Origin: Anaerolineales bacterium
GTDB lineage: Bacteria; Chloroflexota; Anaerolineae; Anaerolineales; UBA11858
DNA length: 64,000 nt
Direction: 5' to 3'
Assembly: GCA_028278545.1 (NCBI GenBank)
Contig: JANQED010000018.1
Coordinates: 124,001-188,000, forward strand
Shown: positions 61,283 to 64,000 of the stretch, piece after piece
How positions within the stretch are numbered: position 1 is the first letter of the stretch
Layout: every line of letters begins with the position of its first letter
The notes under the pieces: generated by a model
What the model was told of the DNA's origin: nothing
Seen by the model: the letters and a program-made list of their open reading frames with translations, nothing else
Databases searched by the model: none
Translations under genes and position numbers: made by a program

Positions 61283-62206
61283 ATGAACCACCAATACACA
61301 AAAGTCACCGTACAGGTGTCCGCATCCACAGCCAACTTAGGCCCAGGTTTTGACGCCATCGGGTTAGCCATTGACCTTTGGAATCAGGCCACTTTCGAGC
61401 TTATAGAAGAGGGCTACCAGGTTCAGGCAGATGGCGAAAACGCCGAAGATGTACCCAAAGATGAGAGCAATTACATCTTGCAGTCCTTCCTCGATCTTTA
61501 TCGGTATCTGGGAGAAGAACACCCCTCAGGCGTAAAAGTGCGCTGCATTAACCGCGTCCCTTTTGCATCCGGGATGGGCTCCAGCACTGCGGCATTATTA
61601 TCCGGTCTCCTGGGAGCGAACGCACTGCTTGGCTCGCCGCTCGACAAATTCGACCTACTCAATCTGGCTACCTCCATCGAAGGCCATCCCGATAATATCT
61701 CCCCAGCCCTCTTTGGGGGCCTGGCTATGGGCGCTATCAAGGACGATGGCAGCGTCCTGCTGCACCAGATTCCCATCTCGGTCATGCCGATCTTGATCGT
61801 GCTCCCAGATGTGACCCTGCTCACCGAAGAAGCGCGGGCCATCCTACCCGAATTCATCCCCCGCGAAGATGCCATCTTCAATCACAGCCGGACGCCATTT
61901 CTGATCGAGGCGCTGCGCTCAGGGAACCTCAGCCTGCTGGCAGAAGCCACTCGCGACCGCCTCCACCAGCCCTACCGTTTCCCGCTGATCCCCGGCTCCC
62001 GAGAAGCCCTGGAGAGGGCCAGAGAAGCCGGCGCACTTGCCGTCACGCTCTCCGGAGCAGGGCCGGGGTTGTTCGTTTTCCCTGGAGAAAACCGCCAGGC
62101 AATCGCCAAAGCGATGATTGCGGCCTTTTCAGACGCAGGGGTCTCTGCCAGAGCATTTCATTTGGCGTCCAGCAATCAGGGAGCCAGCGTCTCGCCTCTG
62201 ATGTGA
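61283..62206 (+). CDS. thrB: homoserine kinase
   Basis: 307 residues, GHMP kinase family: VSASTANLGPGFDAIGLAID at the start, the ATP loop RVPFASGMGSSTAALLSGLL near 92, and LSGAGPGLFVF near 257. It phosphorylates homoserine to give the thrC substrate. Co-operonic with thrC; the thrA-type dehydrogenase is not in the window. Confidence 0.96.
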   Translation: MNHQYTKVTVQVSASTANLGPGFDAIGLAIDLWNQATFELIEEGYQVQADGENAEDVPKDESNYILQSFLDLYRYLGEEHPSGVKVRCINRVPFASGMGSSTAALLSGLLGANALLGSPLDKFDLLNLATSIEGHPDNISPALFGGLAMGAIKDDGSVLLHQIPISVMPILIVLPDVTLLTEEARAILPEFIPREDAIFNHSRTPFLIEALRSGNLSLLAEATRDRLHQPYRFPLIPGSREALERAREAGALAVTLSGAGPGLFVFPGENRQAIAKAMIAAFSDAGVSARAFHLASSNQGASVSPLM

Positions 62207-62371
62207 GAATCTATGGGCAAGATTGACAAGATTCCTGCTAACCTGACTCTCATCTTGAAAGCATAAATCATTCACATCCTCTAAACAAATTCTGAACATC
62301 ATTTTGCTATCCTTTAGGCGGATCCAAAAAAGAAAACCAACTATCAGATTCGTTCATAAGGAGACAAAACG

Positions 62372-63085
62372 ATGTTCAAGAAAAACAAGTCACCCCTAAT
62401 TATCGTTAGTTTACTGGTCTTGGCCTTGTCGCTGGGCGCGATGGCCTTCACCCCTTCCCCGGTTGCTGATCCCGGCAGCGAAGGCGGACGGGGGCGCGGC
62501 GGCTTCAACGACAACACTTACCTGGCGGACGCCCTGGGGATCACCGAAGAAGAACTCCAGGCAGCGTTTGAAGAAGCCCGCTCCAACGCAGACCCCAATA
62601 GCGACTTCAATGAAGCATTGGCTGCGGCTCTGGGTATCAGTGTGGATGCACTCGAAACTGCGCGTGACGCCGCGCTGGCCCAGGCCTTAGCAGATGGCCA
62701 AATCACCCAAGAAGAATATGATCAAATCCAGGCTCGTCAGGCGCTCAAAGATTACATAGATCGCGAAGCGACCATCGCTGAGGCCCTGGGAATCACCCTA
62801 ACTGAGTTGCAAGCTGCTCAGGATGCCGGTCAGCACATCCCTGATTTGCTAGACGAACTGGGCATCGATCACGAAGAGTTCCAGGCCAATTTGCGGGCCG
62901 CCCATGAAGCGGCCCTCGCCCAGGCGGTCGCCGACGGCGCCATCACCCAGGAACAAGCTGATCAAATCTCCCAAGACGGCTTTGGGGGGCGCGGCGGCCC
63001 GGGTAGTCGCGGACCCGGAGGCCCGGGCAAAGGTGGGCAGGGTGGGCAGAATGGCCCCCAAGGCCCAGGAGGCAACAACGGGTAA
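62372..63085 (+). CDS. secreted helical-repeat protein with Gly-rich tail
   Basis: 237 residues. A signal peptide or N-terminal anchor (about 8-26) is followed by four to five copies of a helical unit beginning ALGIT-x-EELQAA or LGISVDALETA, with AQALADGQITQEEYDQI and AQAVADGAITQEQADQI as near-identical second halves. The C-terminal 35 residues are Gly/Pro-rich. Acidic residues dominate. Similar secreted repeat proteins are common in Chloroflexota and unassigned. AAGGAGA lies before the ATG, and a terminator follows at 63156. Confidence 0.7.
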   Translation: MFKKNKSPLIIVSLLVLALSLGAMAFTPSPVADPGSEGGRGRGGFNDNTYLADALGITEEELQAAFEEARSNADPNSDFNEALAAALGISVDALETARDAALAQALADGQITQEEYDQIQARQALKDYIDREATIAEALGITLTELQAAQDAGQHIPDLLDELGIDHEEFQANLRAAHEAALAQAVADGAITQEQADQISQDGFGGRGGPGSRGPGGPGKGGQGGQNGPQGPGGNNG

Positions 63086-63155
63086 CCGGTAACAACATGA
63101 AATCGAAGCAGATAATGAAGAAATTCGATTTCTAACCAACAAATATCAGCAGAGA

Positions 63156-63193
63156 GAGCGGAGCGCAAACCAGCACTCCGCTCTTGTTGTTTT
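63156..63193 (+). terminator. intrinsic terminator of the helical-repeat gene
   Basis: An 8-bp GC-rich stem (GAGCGGAG with CTCCGCTC) closes a 12-base loop, followed by TTGTTGTTTT. Confidence 0.75.
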
Positions 63194-63342
63194 CCAGGAA
63201 CAAAAGGAGTTATGCTGTCCCGCAAGCACTGTGCAATATAATGTGATTACGCAGGATAAGCCCCTTCTGCTTGGCGTAATCATGCTCCCGACCCAACAAA
63301 TCGTTTTTCAGCGAGGGGAGTGCTTAAGCAATTCATCACCGG

Positions 63343-63357
63343 TATAATCAGTGACGT
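63343..63357 (+). promoter_or_regulatory. TATAAT 9 bases before the TSUP start
   Basis: TATAAT at 63343-63348, followed by 9 bases and the ATG at 63358. The transcript would have almost no leader, and no ribosome binding site is present. Confidence 0.5.
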
Positions 63358-64000
63358 ATGGAACTCCTGATAACCATTTCGATCGGCCTGCTGGCCGGTA
63401 CCTTGATCGGCACCGTAGGCATTGGGGGTGTATTGCTTGCTCCACTGCTGAACTTCTTCCTTGATGTGGACGTCCATCAGGCTATGGCCAGCAGCAGCCT
63501 CAGCTTTTTGTTTACCGCGGTGGTAGGCATCGTCAGTTACGCCAGACGAGGATCCATCTCCTGGGAAATGGTCAAATGGCTGAGCCTGGGCGTCCTACCA
63601 GCAGCCATTTTAGGTGCCTGGGTCAATTCCCAGATGCAGACGAGTACACTCTTCTTCATTCTGGCAGTTCTGATCCTGTTCTCCGGCTTGAATACGCTGA
63701 CCAGGCGATCTCTCCCGCATAAAAAGCCCAGCCTGGGAAACCTATCTTTAGTCCTGATCGGCCTGGGCGTTGGTTTCGGTTCGGCATTGACCGGCACCGG
63801 TGGGCCGGTGATCCTGGTGCCTTTACTCGTCCTGCTGAACTTCTCACCATTAATCGCCATAGGCGTCAGTCAGGCCATCCAACTCCCCGTAGCGCTGTTC
63901 GCAACCTTCGGATTCGCCCTCTATGGGGATATCGATTGGCAGCTAGGGATCACATTGGGGATCATCCAGGCCGCTGGGGTCTTAATGGGTGCTCACTTCG
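63358..64000 (+). CDS. TSUP (TauE/SafE) family permease, N-terminal part
   Basis: The first 214 residues of a polytopic membrane protein that runs off the window. ISIGLLAGTLIGTVGIGGVL at the start and VGFGSALTGTGGPVILVPLL near 140 are the paired TSUP repeats (GxxGxGGG/xP). TauE/SafE proteins export or import sulfite, sulfonates or similar organic anions; substrate cannot be assigned. Confidence 0.88.
   Translation, partial: MELLITISIGLLAGTLIGTVGIGGVLLAPLLNFFLDVDVHQAMASSSLSFLFTAVVGIVSYARRGSISWEMVKWLSLGVLPAAILGAWVNSQMQTSTLFFILAVLILFSGLNTLTRRSLPHKKPSLGNLSLVLIGLGVGFGSALTGTGGPVILVPLLVLLNFSPLIAIGVSQAIQLPVALFATFGFALYGDIDWQLGITLGIIQAAGVLMGAHF

Overview
The window looks like chromosomal DNA of a Chloroflexota bacterium, most likely Anaerolineae-like. 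This is inferred from gene content, not from a search: a CpXC coiled-coil protein, threonine/proline-linker lipoproteins with NBR1-type Ig domains, an ELWxxDGT repeat protein, FHA/Ser-Thr kinase genes, selenium-dependent molybdenum hydroxylase accessory genes and DUF4230. Most genes are moderately GC-rich and tightly packed in short operons on both strands. Several start a few bases downstream of a TATAAT-like box and may be leaderless. No rRNA, tRNA, CRISPR array or transposase was recognised.

Region 1 (1-10.4 kb) is metabolic housekeeping: the 5' end of pyruvate phosphate dikinase behind a strongly folded leader, a GH13 glucosidase, a DHDPS-family aldolase overlapping a lipoate/octanoate transferase, an SDR lacking the usual Tyr/Lys, panD, rsfS, thpR, an orphan receiver, and yqeB plus a yqeC-mocA fusion. 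The last two predict selenium-dependent molybdenum hydroxylases elsewhere in the genome. Region 2 (about 10.6-13.9 kb) is a sharply AT-rich two-gene island: a small membrane-anchored protein and a P-loop NTPase with a winged-helix-like C-terminal part. It sits beside a decayed radC fragment and is a candidate mobile or defence module.

Region 3 (14-33 kb) holds ROK kinase-recJ, a glycosyltransferase, an AAA ATPase, a glycerophosphodiesterase / PLP lyase / CoA-transferase-like operon, a membrane-anchored GH3-like protein with altered catalytic residues, a divergent kinase / FHA-regulator pair, ychF, a CpXC protein, a histidine kinase, tgt, uppP and a PstS-like lipoprotein. Region 4 (33-40 kb) has a receiver operon, three tandem NBR1-Ig lipoproteins and a pyruvate dehydrogenase E1alpha-E1beta-E2 operon, whose E2 needs the lipoyl group that the product of 3500-4330 could supply.

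Region 5 (39.9-46 kb) is a membrane/corrinoid operon: a polytopic membrane protein, an alkaline-phosphatase-superfamily enzyme, lgt, a SAM-methyltransferase fused to an HgcA-like corrinoid membrane protein, an HgcB-like ferredoxin with an altered first cluster, an F420-type reductase and a GNAT. Region 6 (46-60 kb) is a cell-surface signalling block: a lipoprotein hydrolase, an ELWxxDGT-repeat/sortase fusion, a 1924-residue pseudokinase-kinase-transmembrane-VCBS/LamG protein, a zinc-ribbon FHA protein and a triple-FHA ABC transporter. The last three are co-directional and closely spaced, suggesting a phospho-regulated export or sensing apparatus. Region 7 (60-64 kb) has a CBM48 protein, thrC-thrB, a secreted helical-repeat protein and the start of a TSUP permease.

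The best candidates for something not well described are the methyltransferase-HgcA/HgcB-like pair, the kinase/FHA/ABC cluster with its neighbouring sortase fusion, and the AT-rich NTPase island.
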